Shown in pieces: positions 46,837 to 55,618 of a stretch of DNA of 64,000 nt. The translations under genes were made by a program, and so were the position numbers. The notes under the pieces were generated by a model, which searched no databases, had not been told where the DNA came from, and worked only from the letters and a program-made list of their open reading frames with translations. The stretch's first letter is position 1; every line of letters starts with the position of its first letter. Source of the stretch: JAEUNX01 sp034004685 (GTDB taxonomy: Bacteria; Pseudomonadota; Gammaproteobacteria; Burkholderiales; Rhodocyclaceae); assembly GCA_034004685.1 (NCBI GenBank), contig JAVEWG010000018.1, forward strand, positions 6,445 to 70,444. Direction: 5' to 3'.

Positions 46837-49611
46837 GTGCCTGACGCGCAGTTTCAACCCGGCGAACGGATTATCCATGCGGAATATGGGCAAGGTGTCG
46901 TTCTTGATCCTGTCAGTGACGGTTATCTCCGCGCGTTTTTTGGCATTGGCGAGCGCCGCGTTCCGGTGGCCTCGATTCGCCGCCAGCTTTCCCGCACCGA
47001 ACGCATCTTGCGCTCCGTCGACGGCGGAGCGGATCGGTCGCGCAAGGCGTGGCTGTCCTACGAGGCGCACGCGCTGCCGGTAATGGAAAGCGCGTCGGCG
47101 CTGACCTCGGCCAAGATCGATTTGTTGCCCCATCAGGTAGTGCTGACGCACCGCATTGCCACGGCATCGCCCCGGCGCTATTTGATCGCCGACGAGGTGG
47201 GCTTGGGCAAAACCATCGAAACCGCGCTGATCCTGCGCGAGTTGGCTAGCCGTGGCGAATTGAATCGGGCGCTGATGGTGGTGCCGGCCGGGCTGGTGAA
47301 CAACTGGCACCGAGAGCTCAACGAAGTGTTCAACCTCGATTTCGAGGTGTTCGGCTCCGAGGGCGACATCACCGACCGCAAGACCAATGCATTCGCCAAG
47401 CATGACCGGCTGATCGCCAGCATCGACACGCTGAAGCGCCCGGCGCGCATCAAGCGCCTGCTGGACGCGCCGCGCTGGGATCTGGTGGTGTTCGACGAGG
47501 CGCATCACTTGACCGCCTATCGCACCGGCGGCAAGGTCAGGAAGACCGAGAACTACAAGCTCGCCGAGGCGCTGAAGGATCACTCGCGTGATCTGATGCT
47601 GCTGTCGGCCACGCCACACCAGGGCAACCATTTTCAGTTCTGGATGTTGGCGCAGCTGCTGAACCCGACCCTGTTCGGCAGCCCCGAGGAGATGCTGGAG
47701 AACCGGCACCGTTTGAACACGGTGATGTTCCGGCGCACCAAGGCCGACGCCTGCCAACCCGATGGTTCTCCACTATTCGCCCGGCGCTGGGTACATACCG
47801 AATCCTTCTTGATGGGCCAGGAGGAACGGCTCTTCTACGAGAAGCTGCGCGAATACCTGGAGGACGGTTTCGATCTCGCCCGTCGCCAGGGCAATCAAGG
47901 GCGCGCGCTGGGCTTCCTGATGGCGATCTTCCAGAAGATCGCGGCATCCAGCTTTGCGGCTGTGCGGCGGACACTCAAGCGCCGCCTACTGATGCTGACG
48001 CTACACGAGGCTCTTCTCCGCGATAAAGACCTGGACATTGAGGGACGTGAGCGCCTGATGGAAGAAGCGCGTGGACTCGTCCACGAGGAATTTGGCTTGC
48101 CGCGCGACGGTATCGGACGCAGCGAGGTGGATCGCGTGCTCGCCGACCTCAAGTACCGCTTGGTCAAGAAGCTGGACGAGGAGGCGCTGGAAATGGCTTC
48201 CGATCCCTATAGCAGCGAATACTCAGCGGCGCATGCGGAGGAAGCGGCGTCGGCGGTCGTCGAGCTCCATCTGCCCGAAGAACGCCTGCGCATCGGTGAT
48301 TTGCTCAAGATCTTCCCGCAGCAGCGAGAAACCAAGGCACAGAAGCTCCTCGATGGGTTGGGTACGCTGTGGCGGCAGAACCCGAACGAGAAGATCGTGG
48401 TATTCGCCACCTACCTCGGTACGGTGGAATTGATCGCCCGTGAGATCGACCAGATCTTTCCCGGTCAGGGCGTGGTGGTGCTGCGCGGCGGCGACCACGG
48501 TGCCAAGGTCGCCGCAGAGCGCCGATTTCGCCAGAAGGATGGCCCGCGCGTGCTGGTCTGTACCGCTGCGGGACGCGAAGGCATCAACCTGCAATTCGCA
48601 CGCATCCTGTTCAATTTCGACCTGCCGTGGAACCCGATGGACATGGAGCAGCGCATCGGGCGCATTCATCGCTACGGCCAGAACCACACGGCACAGGTCT
48701 ACAACCTCGTGCTGTCCGACACCATCGAAGGCCGCATCTTTCTGCTGCTCGACGAAAAGCTGACAGAGATCGCGCGCACGGTCGGCAAGGTCGATGAGAA
48801 GGGCAATGTTGCGGAAGACCTGCGGGCGCAGATTCTCGGCCAGTTGTCCGAGCGCCTCAACTACGACCGCCTGTATCAGGAAGCGCTGTCCGATCCGGAA
48901 TTGAAGCGGACCAAGGTGGAACTCGAGGCTGCCCTGTCCAATTCCCGCGAAGCGCGGCAGGTGGTGTTCGATCTGTTCCAAGACCTCGATGGCTTCAGCC
49001 TCGATGACTACAAGCCCTTCTCCGACGTGTCGTCTAGTCTGGATCGGCTGGTGCAATTCCTATCCGCTGCGGTCGCGGATCGGCAGCAGAAGTTGATCAA
49101 GGTCGACGACGAAACCTATGACCTCGTGACGGTCGATGGCGCACGCCGTGCGCGGTTCACGCTGAACCGCGATACCGCCACAGATCAGGACGATCTGGAA
49201 CTGATGGGCTTGGATCACCCGTTGGTGCAGGAGGAGTTGGGGCGCTGGCGTAGCATGCCGCCGGAGGATGTCGGTATTGCCGTTTCTGGGGACGTGGACG
49301 TGCCCGTGCTGCTCTCCCTTTGGATGGTCGAAGCCTCCGCCGGCAATGGCGAGCGCCGCGTCGTGGTCCAACCCATTGCCATCAAGCAGGATGGCATGCG
49401 AGTTCCAGCGGTGGAGCGGCAATGTGAACGCTACCTGCAGGCCCCAGCAGCCTCACCGACGTTCGTATTGGAGCAGCGGCTGGATCTGTTTGCCCGCACC
49501 GTCGAGCCCACCCTGCAACGCGAACTCAAACACAAGGGGGCCGCGAACGGTGATGGCAGCTACTCGGCTGAATTGATCGGCTACGTCGAGATCGCTAAAC
49601 AGGAGGCGTGA
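46837..49611 (+). CDS. SNF2-family helicase/translocase (DrmD/BrxH-like)
   Basis: 924 residues from GTG 46837. The N-terminus is a small CarD/Tudor-like barrel (GERIIHAEYGQGVVLDP). RecA1 has DEVGLGKT (Lys125), DEAH (220-223) and SATPHQGN. RecA2 has CTAAGREGINLQ and QRIGRIHRYGQ (Gln605). The Swi2/Snf2 DrmD type is found in class 1 DISARM, in BREX variants and in helicase-methylase-ATPase systems. It probably translocates on invading DNA. Last gene of the defence operon; the stop lies 9 bp before the right arm repeats. Confidence 0.93.
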   Translation: MPDAQFQPGERIIHAEYGQGVVLDPVSDGYLRAFFGIGERRVPVASIRRQLSRTERILRSVDGGADRSRKAWLSYEAHALPVMESASALTSAKIDLLPHQVVLTHRIATASPRRYLIADEVGLGKTIETALILRELASRGELNRALMVVPAGLVNNWHRELNEVFNLDFEVFGSEGDITDRKTNAFAKHDRLIASIDTLKRPARIKRLLDAPRWDLVVFDEAHHLTAYRTGGKVRKTENYKLAEALKDHSRDLMLLSATPHQGNHFQFWMLAQLLNPTLFGSPEEMLENRHRLNTVMFRRTKADACQPDGSPLFARRWVHTESFLMGQEERLFYEKLREYLEDGFDLARRQGNQGRALGFLMAIFQKIAASSFAAVRRTLKRRLLMLTLHEALLRDKDLDIEGRERLMEEARGLVHEEFGLPRDGIGRSEVDRVLADLKYRLVKKLDEEALEMASDPYSSEYSAAHAEEAASAVVELHLPEERLRIGDLLKIFPQQRETKAQKLLDGLGTLWRQNPNEKIVVFATYLGTVELIAREIDQIFPGQGVVVLRGGDHGAKVAAERRFRQKDGPRVLVCTAAGREGINLQFARILFNFDLPWNPMDMEQRIGRIHRYGQNHTAQVYNLVLSDTIEGRIFLLLDEKLTEIARTVGKVDEKGNVAEDLRAQILGQLSERLNYDRLYQEALSDPELKRTKVELEAALSNSREARQVVFDLFQDLDGFSLDDYKPFSDVSSSLDRLVQFLSAAVADRQQKLIKVDDETYDLVTVDGARRARFTLNRDTATDQDDLELMGLDHPLVQEELGRWRSMPPEDVGIAVSGDVDVPVLLSLWMVEASAGNGERRVVVQPIAIKQDGMRVPAVERQCERYLQAPAASPTFVLEQRLDLFARTVEPTLQRELKHKGAANGDGSYSAELIGYVEIAKQEA

Positions 49612-49619
49612 TGCTGGAA

Positions 49620-49640
49620 TCCCACCCAGATTCCCACCCA
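49620..49640. promoter_or_regulatory. Right arm-type integrase sites (two phased repeats)
   Basis: TCCCACCCA at 49620-49628 and 49632-49640, 12 bp apart, the same unit and spacing as at the left end. A partial inverted copy (TGGGTGTGA) follows at about 49653. They sit between the last gene and the right core repeat. Confidence 0.7.
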
Positions 49641-49731
49641 AACATCGCAATGGTGGGTGTGAAGGGACAGAGAAGATGAGGCTAATCCCTTTACTGGAGC
49701 GGCATTGGCGCTAATCTTGCCATGACTGATT

Positions 49732-49753
49732 GATTTCATCAGCCAGTAGCGCA
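49732..49753. repeat. Right attachment-site direct repeat
   Basis: 22 bp identical to 30093-30114. Read on the minus strand it encodes the EVE N-terminus from codon 1/2 (LRYWLMKS), and the base before it gives a TTG codon. It is the remnant of the gene's original 5' end, adjacent to the 6S RNA terminator. Confidence 0.88.
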
Positions 49754-49782
49754 AGACAGTCCCCCCTGCACGCGGACAAAAC

Positions 49783-49813
49783 AAAAGAGCGCGGAGGTCA
49801 TCCGCGCTCTTTT
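49783..49813 (-). terminator. Intrinsic terminator of the 6S RNA
   Basis: A perfect 13-bp stem (49783-49795 with 49801-49813) with a 5-nt loop, flanked by A and T tracts. On the minus strand it is followed by TTTTGTTTTG, fitting a Rho-independent terminator. It is symmetric, so it could also stop transcription from the island. Confidence 0.8.
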
Positions 49814-49823
49814 GATTGGGCCC

Positions 49824-50001
49824 CCCGCCTGTGCCGTCTCCACCGGGCATCCTGAACGCTGGGTTCAGGGAGGCTGCTTCCCTTCCGCATCAGGCTCACC
49901 CGACAAGGGGCGTGCACACCAGCGGCTTCATCGGTCCGCAACCATGTCACGAAGACATTGGTTCAAGGAATCTACGACTTCAACGAACACTGCAGGGGAT
50001 T
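49824..50001 (-). ncRNA. ssrS: 6S RNA
   Basis: Lies directly after zapA on the same strand, where 6S RNA is found in most beta- and gammaproteobacteria. The minus-strand sequence has the closing stem formed by CCCCTGC-GTG and its counterpart CACAGGCGGGG. It also has the GTGTTCG 5' element and two TGAACC motifs in the central bubble, and ends in a GC-rich hairpin terminator. 6S RNA binds the RNA polymerase-sigma70 holoenzyme in stationary phase. The ends are approximate. Confidence 0.82.
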
Positions 50002-50023
50002 GATCTTCACGACTCCAGGCACC

Positions 50024-50320
50024 CTAGAACAGCTTTTCCTGCTGGCCCAGAACACCGTCGAGGCGTGTGTTGATGGCTTCGATTCTACGCTTCACCGAAG
50101 GCAAATCAACCCCGCCGGCACGCTGATACTGAAGATATTCGTGGGAGATGTTCAACGCCGTCATCACCGCCAGCTTCTCGCCGCCAGACTGGGTTTTGGC
50201 GGCCAGATCGGCCAGCTTGGCCTCCAGGAAACTCACCGCCGCCATCAGGCCATCCCGGTCTTCCGGGCTTACCGCAACCTGGTAGGTCTTGCCCAGCAAC
50301 TTGATGTCGAGGGATTCCAT
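50024..50320 (-). CDS. zapA: Cell division protein ZapA
   Basis: 98 residues. Contains the ZapA head LLGKTYQVAVSPEDRDGL and a C-terminal coiled coil. ZapA bundles FtsZ filaments at mid-cell. It starts 2 bp after the stop of the ZapB-like gene, so the two are co-transcribed, and it precedes 6S RNA, as commonly seen. Confidence 0.95.
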   Translation of the reverse strand: MESLDIKLLGKTYQVAVSPEDRDGLMAAVSFLEAKLADLAAKTQSGGEKLAVMTALNISHEYLQYQRAGGVDLPSVKRRIEAINTRLDGVLGQQEKLF

Positions 50321-50322
50321 GG

Positions 50323-50517
50323 CTAGCTTTCCGGCAGTTGGGCAAGGAGGGCTTCCACCCGGGTGACGGCGGAGCGCACCTTGTCGTCCAGTATCCGGTT
50401 GGCAGCTTCGAGCTCGGCGACCCGCTGGCGCAGGTGCCGGTTCTCTTCCTGGTGCCCCGCATGGAGGACGATGAGCTGCTCCACGTATTGTTCGAGTTTG
50501 ATGAGTTCCGCATCCAT
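50323..50517 (-). CDS. Small coiled-coil division-associated protein (ZapB-like/TIGR02449)
   Basis: 64 residues from ATG 50517. It is almost entirely a coiled coil (LEQYVEQLIVLHAGHQEENR, VAELEAANRI). It resembles the small family adjacent to zapA that is often called TIGR02449 or ZapB-like. It is immediately upstream of zapA on the same strand and downstream of the cobyric acid synthase gene. Confidence 0.82.
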   Translation of the reverse strand: MDAELIKLEQYVEQLIVLHAGHQEENRHLRQRVAELEAANRILDDKVRSAVTRVEALLAQLPES

Positions 50518-50549
50518 GGCGGGGATGGTAGGGGGGCGCCCGACCCTGG

Positions 50550-52073
50550 TCAAGCCAGGCTTGCCGCAGCCGCCGGGGGCAAACAGTTTGCCAGGGCGGG
50601 GAGGTTGAGGCTGGCTTCCAGCGCGTCGGCCAGGCGATTCAGATCCGCCTCCCGACGGGCCGCCAGATCCACGCTGACGGCGTCCTCCAGGCCGGCCCAG
50701 GCCAGCAGCGCCGCCAGGGCCTCGGGACGATCAAAAATGCCATGAAGATAGGTGCCAGAAATTTGCCCGTCGGCTGAGCGGGCGCCGTCACCCCGCCCAT
50801 CGGCCAGACGCACCAGGGGCCGGGCCAGGGCCGGACCGCGGCTGACCCCCATGTGGATTTCGTACCCAGCCACCGGGCCTCCGCCAGGGAGCAGCTGGCC
50901 CGTCACGTTGGCCAGGATCTTTTCCGGCGCCAGTTCGGTTTCGCAGTCCAGATAGCCCAAGCCGGCCACGCCCCCTGGCGCCCCTTCCAGGCCCAGGGGA
51001 TCGGCCAGCTGCCGGCCCAACATCTGGAACCCGCCGCAGATCCCCAGCACCTTGCCACCGTAGCGCAGATGGCGCTGGAGGGCTGCTTCCCAGCCCTGGG
51101 CCCGCAGCCAGGCCAGGTCCGCCTGGACGCTCTTGGAGCCGGGCAGGACCACCAGATCCGCCGGGGGAATGGGCTGGCCCGGCCCCACCCAGCGGAAATC
51201 CACCTCCGGGTGCAGGCGCAGGGGATCCAGATCGGTGTGGTTGGAAATCCGGGGATAGACCGGCGCCACCACCTTCAGACGCGCCTCCCCCTTCTCTGCC
51301 CGGGCATCCCCCAGGGCATCCTCGGCATCCAGGAACAGGCCGTGGAGGTAGGGCAAGACCCCCAGCACCGGCCGCCCGGTGCGGGCTTCCAGCCAATCCA
51401 GGCCCGATTGCAGGAGTCCCATGTCGCCCCGGAAACGGTTAATCACGAAACCCTTCACCCGGGCTTGTTCGCTGGGGCTGAGGAGTTCCAGGGTCCCCAC
51501 CAGATGGGCAAAAACCCCGCCCCGATCAATATCGGCCACCAGGATCACCGGGCAATCCACTGCCTCGGCAAACCCCATGTTGGCGATATCCCGGTCCCGC
51601 AGGTTGATTTCCGCCGGGCTGCCGGCCCCCTCCACCAGCACGCAATCGTAAGTGGCTGTCAGGCGCCCCCAACTCTCCAGCACCGCCCCCATGGCCCGAG
51701 GCTTGTAGTCGTGGTAGGCCCGGGCGTCCAGGCTGGTGGCCACCCGGCCATGGATGATCACCTGGGCGCCCACGTCGCTGGAAGGCTTGAGCAGCACCGG
51801 GTTGAAGTCCGAGTGGGGCGCCAGTCCGCAGGCGATGGCCTGGAGGGCCTGGGCCCGGCCGATCTCGCCCCCATCGGCGGTCACCGCGCTGTTCAGGGCC
51901 ATGTTCTGGGGCTTGAAGGGCGCCACCCGCACCCCCCGGCGGGCCAATAGCCGCCCTAGACCCGCCACCAGGGTGGATTTACCCGCGTCCGAGGTCGTGC
52001 CCTGGACCATCAGGCCCAGGCTTGGAGAAAGGGAGGGGGAGATGCTGGGATAGAATGCCGGGCTTGTTTTCAT
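50550..52073 (-). CDS. cobQ: Cobyric acid synthase
   Basis: 507 residues. The BioD-like P-loop [11 protein letters not shown] and N-terminal synthetase domain are followed by a class I glutamine amidotransferase domain ([17 protein letters not shown]). The enzyme amidates the b, d, e and g side chains of adenosylcobyrinic acid a,c-diamide with ATP and glutamine. ATG 52073 leaves only 16 bp to the divergent cbiB. ATG 52010 (MVQGTTSD) would leave 79 bp and is a reasonable alternative start. Confidence 0.95.
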   Translation of the reverse strand: MKTSPAFYPSISPSLSPSLGLMVQGTTSDAGKSTLVAGLGRLLARRGVRVAPFKPQNMALNSAVTADGGEIGRAQALQAIACGLAPHSDFNPVLLKPSSDVGAQVIIHGRVATSLDARAYHDYKPRAMGAVLESWGRLTATYDCVLVEGAGSPAEINLRDRDIANMGFAEAVDCPVILVADIDRGGVFAHLVGTLELLSPSEQARVKGFVINRFRGDMGLLQSGLDWLEARTGRPVLGVLPYLHGLFLDAEDALGDARAEKGEARLKVVAPVYPRISNHTDLDPLRLHPEVDFRWVGPGQPIPPADLVVLPGSKSVQADLAWLRAQGWEAALQRHLRYGGKVLGICGGFQMLGRQLADPLGLEGAPGGVAGLGYLDCETELAPEKILANVTGQLLPGGGPVAGYEIHMGVSRGPALARPLVRLADGRGDGARSADGQISGTYLHGIFDRPEALAALLAWAGLEDAVSVDLAARREADLNRLADALEASLNLPALANCLPPAAAASLA

Positions 52074-52089
52074 AGCTCCGGATTATCCC

Positions 52090-53022
52090 ATGCCCACCCC
52101 TTCCCTCGCCTTCGGCGCCCTGGCCGGCGTGGCCCTGGATCGCCTGCTGGGGGAACCCCGCCACGGCCATCCCCTGGTGGGTTTCGGGCGGCTGGCGGGC
52201 TGGCTGGAGTCCCGCCTCAACCACGAGGGCAGGGGCAGAAAAGCCGCCGGCCTGGCGGCCTGGGCCCTGGCGGTGCTGCCCTGGGTGGCCCTGGCCTGGG
52301 GCTTGCAGACCCTCCACCCAGCCCTGGCCTGGGGCATGGACGTGGTTCTGCTGGCCTTTGCCCTGGGGGCACGGAGCCTGGACGAGCACCTGATCGCCGT
52401 GGCCCGCCCCCTGGCGGCCGGCGATCTGACGGCAGCCAGGGAAGCGGTGAGCCGCATCGTCAGCCGGGATCCCGCCGCCCTGACGGAGGAAGGGATCGCC
52501 AGGGCGGCGGTGGAATCCGCCCTGGAAAACGGCCACGACGCCATCTTCGGCGCCCTGTTCTGGTTCGCGCTGCTGGGGGGGCCGGGGGCCTTGCTGTTCC
52601 GCCTGGCCAACACCCTGGACGCCCTGTGGGGTTACCGCACGCCCCGCTTTCAACGCTTCGGCTGGGCCGCCGCCCGCATGGACGACTGCCTGGGCTACCC
52701 TTCTGCCCGCCTCACCGCCCTCACCTACGCCCTGCTGGGGGCCACCCGTGGCGCCCTGGCCTGCTGGCGCAACCAGGCCCCGGACTGGGACAGCCCCAAT
52801 GCCGGGCCGGTGATGGCCGCCGGCGCGGGGGCCCTGAAGGTGAGCCTGGGGGGCGCGGCGATCTACCACGGCCGGGCGGAACACCGCCCACCCCTGGGGC
52901 TGGGCCCGGCCCCCCTCGCCGGTGACATTCACCGGGCCCTGGGTCTGGTCAGGCAAGGAGTCGCCCTGTGGCTGGCGGCCCTGATCGCCCTGGCCCTGCT
53001 CCTGGGCGCCATCCATGCTTGA
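52090..53022 (+). CDS. cbiB: Adenosylcobinamide-phosphate synthase
   Basis: 310 residues. A membrane protein of the CobD/CbiB family (about 5-7 helices), with [19 protein letters not shown] near the start and [20 protein letters not shown] in the middle. It attaches aminopropanol (or its phosphate) to adenosylcobyric acid. It is divergent from cobQ and overlaps the decarboxylase gene by 8 nt, forming a cobalamin operon. Naming is ambiguous between cobD and cbiB. Confidence 0.95.
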   Translation: MPTPSLAFGALAGVALDRLLGEPRHGHPLVGFGRLAGWLESRLNHEGRGRKAAGLAAWALAVLPWVALAWGLQTLHPALAWGMDVVLLAFALGARSLDEHLIAVARPLAAGDLTAAREAVSRIVSRDPAALTEEGIARAAVESALENGHDAIFGALFWFALLGGPGALLFRLANTLDALWGYRTPRFQRFGWAAARMDDCLGYPSARLTALTYALLGATRGALACWRNQAPDWDSPNAGPVMAAGAGALKVSLGGAAIYHGRAEHRPPLGLGPAPLAGDIHRALGLVRQGVALWLAALIALALLLGAIHA

Positions 53023-54004
53023 ACACGGCGGCCGCCTGGCCGAAGCCAGCGCCCGCTTTAGCCCTCCTGCCGAAGGTTGGCTGGATCTCTCCACCGGCAT
53101 CAATCCCCACGGCTACCCGATCCCTCCCATCCCGGCCGCCGCCTGGCAACGCCTGCCGGAAGAGGGGGACGGTCTGGAGGCCGCCGCGGCCGCCTACTAC
53201 GGCACGCCCCACCTGCTGCCCGTGGCCGGCAGCCAGGCCGCCATCCAGGCCCTGCCCGGGCTTTTTCCGCCCGGCCGGGTGCTGACCCTGGCCCCCACCT
53301 ACGCCGAGCACCCCCACGCCTGGCGCGGCCACGCCGCCACCGCTTTGCCGGCCGAGACCCTGAACCAAGCGGTGGAAACCGCCGACACCCTGGTGCTGGT
53401 CAATCCCAACAACCCGGACGGCGGTCAGATTTCCCGAGAACGCCTGGTGGCCTGGCACAGCCAGCTTGCCCGACGGGGCGGCCGGCTGATCGTGGATGAA
53501 GCCTTTGCCGACGGGGCGCCGGAAGACAGCCTGGCACCCCTGGCCGGCCAGCCGGGCTTGGTGGTGCTGCGCTCCCTGGGCAAGTTCTTCGGCCTGGCCG
53601 GCGCCCGGGTGGGCTTCGTGCTGGCGGAACCGGCCCTGCTGGCACGGCTGGCGCAACGGCTGGGGCCCTGGACCGTAGCCGGCCCAGCCCGGGTGGTGGC
53701 CGCCGCCGCCCTGGCCGATCGGGCCTGGCAGGCTACCACCCGGGCCCGCCTGATCGCCGACAGCCAGCGCCTGGCCCGGCTACTCGCCCACCACGGCCTG
53801 GCTCCCGCCGCCGGCACTGCCCTGTTCCAGTGGGTACCCCACCCCAAGGCCGAGGCCCTGCGGGACGCCCTGGCCCGCCTGGGCATCTGGCTCCGCCTGT
53901 TCCAGGCCCCACCCGGCCTGCGCTTCGGCCTCCCCGGCAGCTCGTCGGAGTGGGCCCGGCTGGACGCTGCCCTCGCCACCATTCCTCCCTCTCTACGCGC
54001 CTGA
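53015..54004 (+). CDS. cobD: L-threonine-O-3-phosphate decarboxylase
   Basis: 329 residues. A PLP-dependent class I aminotransferase fold with pyridoxal lysine Lys190 in [15 protein letters not shown], and PNNPDG and VDEAF motifs. It produces (R)-1-amino-2-propanol phosphate for the CbiB reaction. It overlaps cbiB by 8 nt and is followed after 10 bp by btuF. The gene is called cobC in the Pseudomonas naming. Confidence 0.93.
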   Translation: MLEHGGRLAEASARFSPPAEGWLDLSTGINPHGYPIPPIPAAAWQRLPEEGDGLEAAAAAYYGTPHLLPVAGSQAAIQALPGLFPPGRVLTLAPTYAEHPHAWRGHAATALPAETLNQAVETADTLVLVNPNNPDGGQISRERLVAWHSQLARRGGRLIVDEAFADGAPEDSLAPLAGQPGLVVLRSLGKFFGLAGARVGFVLAEPALLARLAQRLGPWTVAGPARVVAAAALADRAWQATTRARLIADSQRLARLLAHHGLAPAAGTALFQWVPHPKAEALRDALARLGIWLRLFQAPPGLRFGLPGSSSEWARLDAALATIPPSLRA

Positions 54005-54014
54005 TCCGACACCC

Positions 54015-54902
54015 ATGCATAAAATCCTCCTCGCCGTTTGGGCCACCCTGCTCCTGAGCGGCCCCGCCGCTGCCCTGGAAATCAAGGACGACACGGGTAC
54101 CACCTTGCGGCTGGCCCATCCTGCCCGGCGCATCGTCAGTCTCGCCCCCCACGTGACCGAGCTGCTCTACGCCGCCGGCGCCGGGGACAAGCTGGTGGGG
54201 GCGGTGCAGTACAGCGACTACCCAGAGGCTGCCAAGGGGGTGCCTCGGGTAGGGGGCTACAGCAGCCCGGACCTGGAGACCATCGTGGCCCTCAAGCCGG
54301 ACCTGGTGGTGGCCTGGAAAAGCGGCAACCGCAGCGCCCAGCTGGAGCGCCTGACGGTCCTGGGCATCCCGGTGTACATCACCGAACCCCGCCGCCTGGA
54401 GGACGTGGCGGCCAGCCTGCGGGCCCTGGGCCGGCTAGCCGGCAGCGAGACCGCCGCCGAGGCCGCCGCCCGGGCCTTCGAAACCCGCCGCAAGGCCCTG
54501 GCCAGCCGCTACGGCCAGCGGCCCAAAGTGCGGATGTTCTACCAGATCTGGGACAGCCCCCTGATGACGGTCAATGGCCAGCATCTGATCTCCGACGCCC
54601 TGGGCCTGTGCGGCGGCGAGAATGTCTTCGCCGACCTGCCCCAGCTCGCCCCCACCCTCAGCGTGGAAGCGGTGCTGGCGGCCAACCCGGAGGCGGTGCT
54701 GGCCAGCGGCATGGGAGAATCCCGCCCTGACTGGCTGGACCAGTGGAGCCGCTGGCCGGGGCTGACTGCCGCCACCCGGGGCAATCTGTTCTTCGTGCCG
54801 CCGGAACTGATCCAGCGCCACACCCCCCGCATTCTGGACGGGGCCGAACAGCTCTGCAGCTTCCTGGAGCAGGCCCGCGCCAAGCGCCCGGCCCACCGCT
54901 GA
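54015..54902 (+). CDS. btuF: Periplasmic cobalamin-binding protein
   Basis: 295 residues with a signal peptide (ILLAVWATLLLSGPAAALE). The class III periplasmic binding fold is recognised by RRIVSLAPHVTELLYAAGAG, YPEAAKGVPRVGGYS and DLVVAWKSGN. It delivers vitamin B12 or corrinoids to the BtuCD importer. No btuCD gene is visible nearby. It lies in the cobalamin operon, 10 bp after the decarboxylase. Confidence 0.92.
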   Translation: MHKILLAVWATLLLSGPAAALEIKDDTGTTLRLAHPARRIVSLAPHVTELLYAAGAGDKLVGAVQYSDYPEAAKGVPRVGGYSSPDLETIVALKPDLVVAWKSGNRSAQLERLTVLGIPVYITEPRRLEDVAASLRALGRLAGSETAAEAAARAFETRRKALASRYGQRPKVRMFYQIWDSPLMTVNGQHLISDALGLCGGENVFADLPQLAPTLSVEAVLAANPEAVLASGMGESRPDWLDQWSRWPGLTAATRGNLFFVPPELIQRHTPRILDGAEQLCSFLEQARAKRPAHR

Positions 54903-54972
54903 CGGAACCGGGAGAACCAATCCGCCGGACGGGCTGTCGATCCAGCCATCCCCCCCTTTCCGGAGCCCCTCG

Positions 54973-55533
54973 ATGAATCACCTCTCTCCCCTGTTGCTGG
55001 GCATGCTGGCCCTGGGCTGCGCCCAGGCCGCCGAATTCACCACGGTGCTACCCGAACGCAGCAGCATCGCGTTCACCTCCAGACAGATGGGGGTGCCGGT
55101 AGAGGGCCGGTTCAAGCGCTTCACCGCCAGCCTGGCCTTTGATCCCGCCCGGCCGGAAGCCGGCCGCACCTCGGTGGAGATCGATCTTGCCAGCATCGAC
55201 GCTGGCTCCACCGAAGCCAACGACGAAGTGGCGGGCAAGCCTTGGTTCAATCTGAAGAGCTTCCCCACCGCCCGCTTCCAATCCAGCGGGGTCAAGGCCC
55301 TGGGGGGCGGCCGCTTCGAGGTGCGGGGCCAGATGAACATCAAGGGCCGCAGCCGGGAGGTAGTGGTCCCCTTCAGCTTCCGTGAAGAAGGCAAGCAGGG
55401 TGTCTTCGAGGGAAGCTTCCCCCTCAACCGACTGGACTACGCCTTGGGGGAAGGCCCCTGGGCCGACACCGGCACGGTGGCTGGCGAGGTACTGATCAAC
55501 GTGCGCCTGCTGGCCGCCCCCGCCAAACCCTGA
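54973..55533 (+). CDS. YceI-family periplasmic protein
   Basis: 186 residues. Signal peptide (LLLGMLALGCAQA), then a lipocalin-like YceI domain: FTSRQMGVPVEGRFKRF, INIKGRSREVVVPFSF-like repeats and LDYALGEGPWADTGTVAGEV. The family binds polyisoprenoid or quinone-like lipids in the periplasm. The role here is unknown. Confidence 0.92.
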   Translation: MNHLSPLLLGMLALGCAQAAEFTTVLPERSSIAFTSRQMGVPVEGRFKRFTASLAFDPARPEAGRTSVEIDLASIDAGSTEANDEVAGKPWFNLKSFPTARFQSSGVKALGGGRFEVRGQMNIKGRSREVVVPFSFREEGKQGVFEGSFPLNRLDYALGEGPWADTGTVAGEVLINVRLLAAPAKP

Positions 55534-55618
55534 CTGCCAGCCACCCCGGCTTTGGCCGGCGGACGGTTCTCTGGCACAATCCGCGCCCCGGCCAAGGGCC
55601 GCAACTCGCTGATTCACC

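Larger units (their letters stand above)
30093..49753. mobile_element. 19.7-kb integrative element carrying a defence operon
   Basis: Bounded by a perfect 22-bp direct repeat (30093-30114 and 49732-49753). Arm-type repeats lie just inside both ends (30214-30246, 49620-49640), with a tyrosine integrase next to the left end. Sampled GC is near 47-65% within, against roughly 70% outside. Cargo: second recombinase, two small unknown genes, HTH gene and ten-gene defence operon. Removing it rejoins zapA-6S RNA-EVE, a betaproteobacterial gene order. No conjugation genes are visible, so it is a mobilisable or passively integrated island rather than an ICE. Confidence 0.9.

Noticed and set aside
45811..47757. 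648-codon minus-strand frame over the AAA, TOPRIM and helicase genes
   Set aside because: Shadow frame; the sense genes have Walker and helicase motifs.
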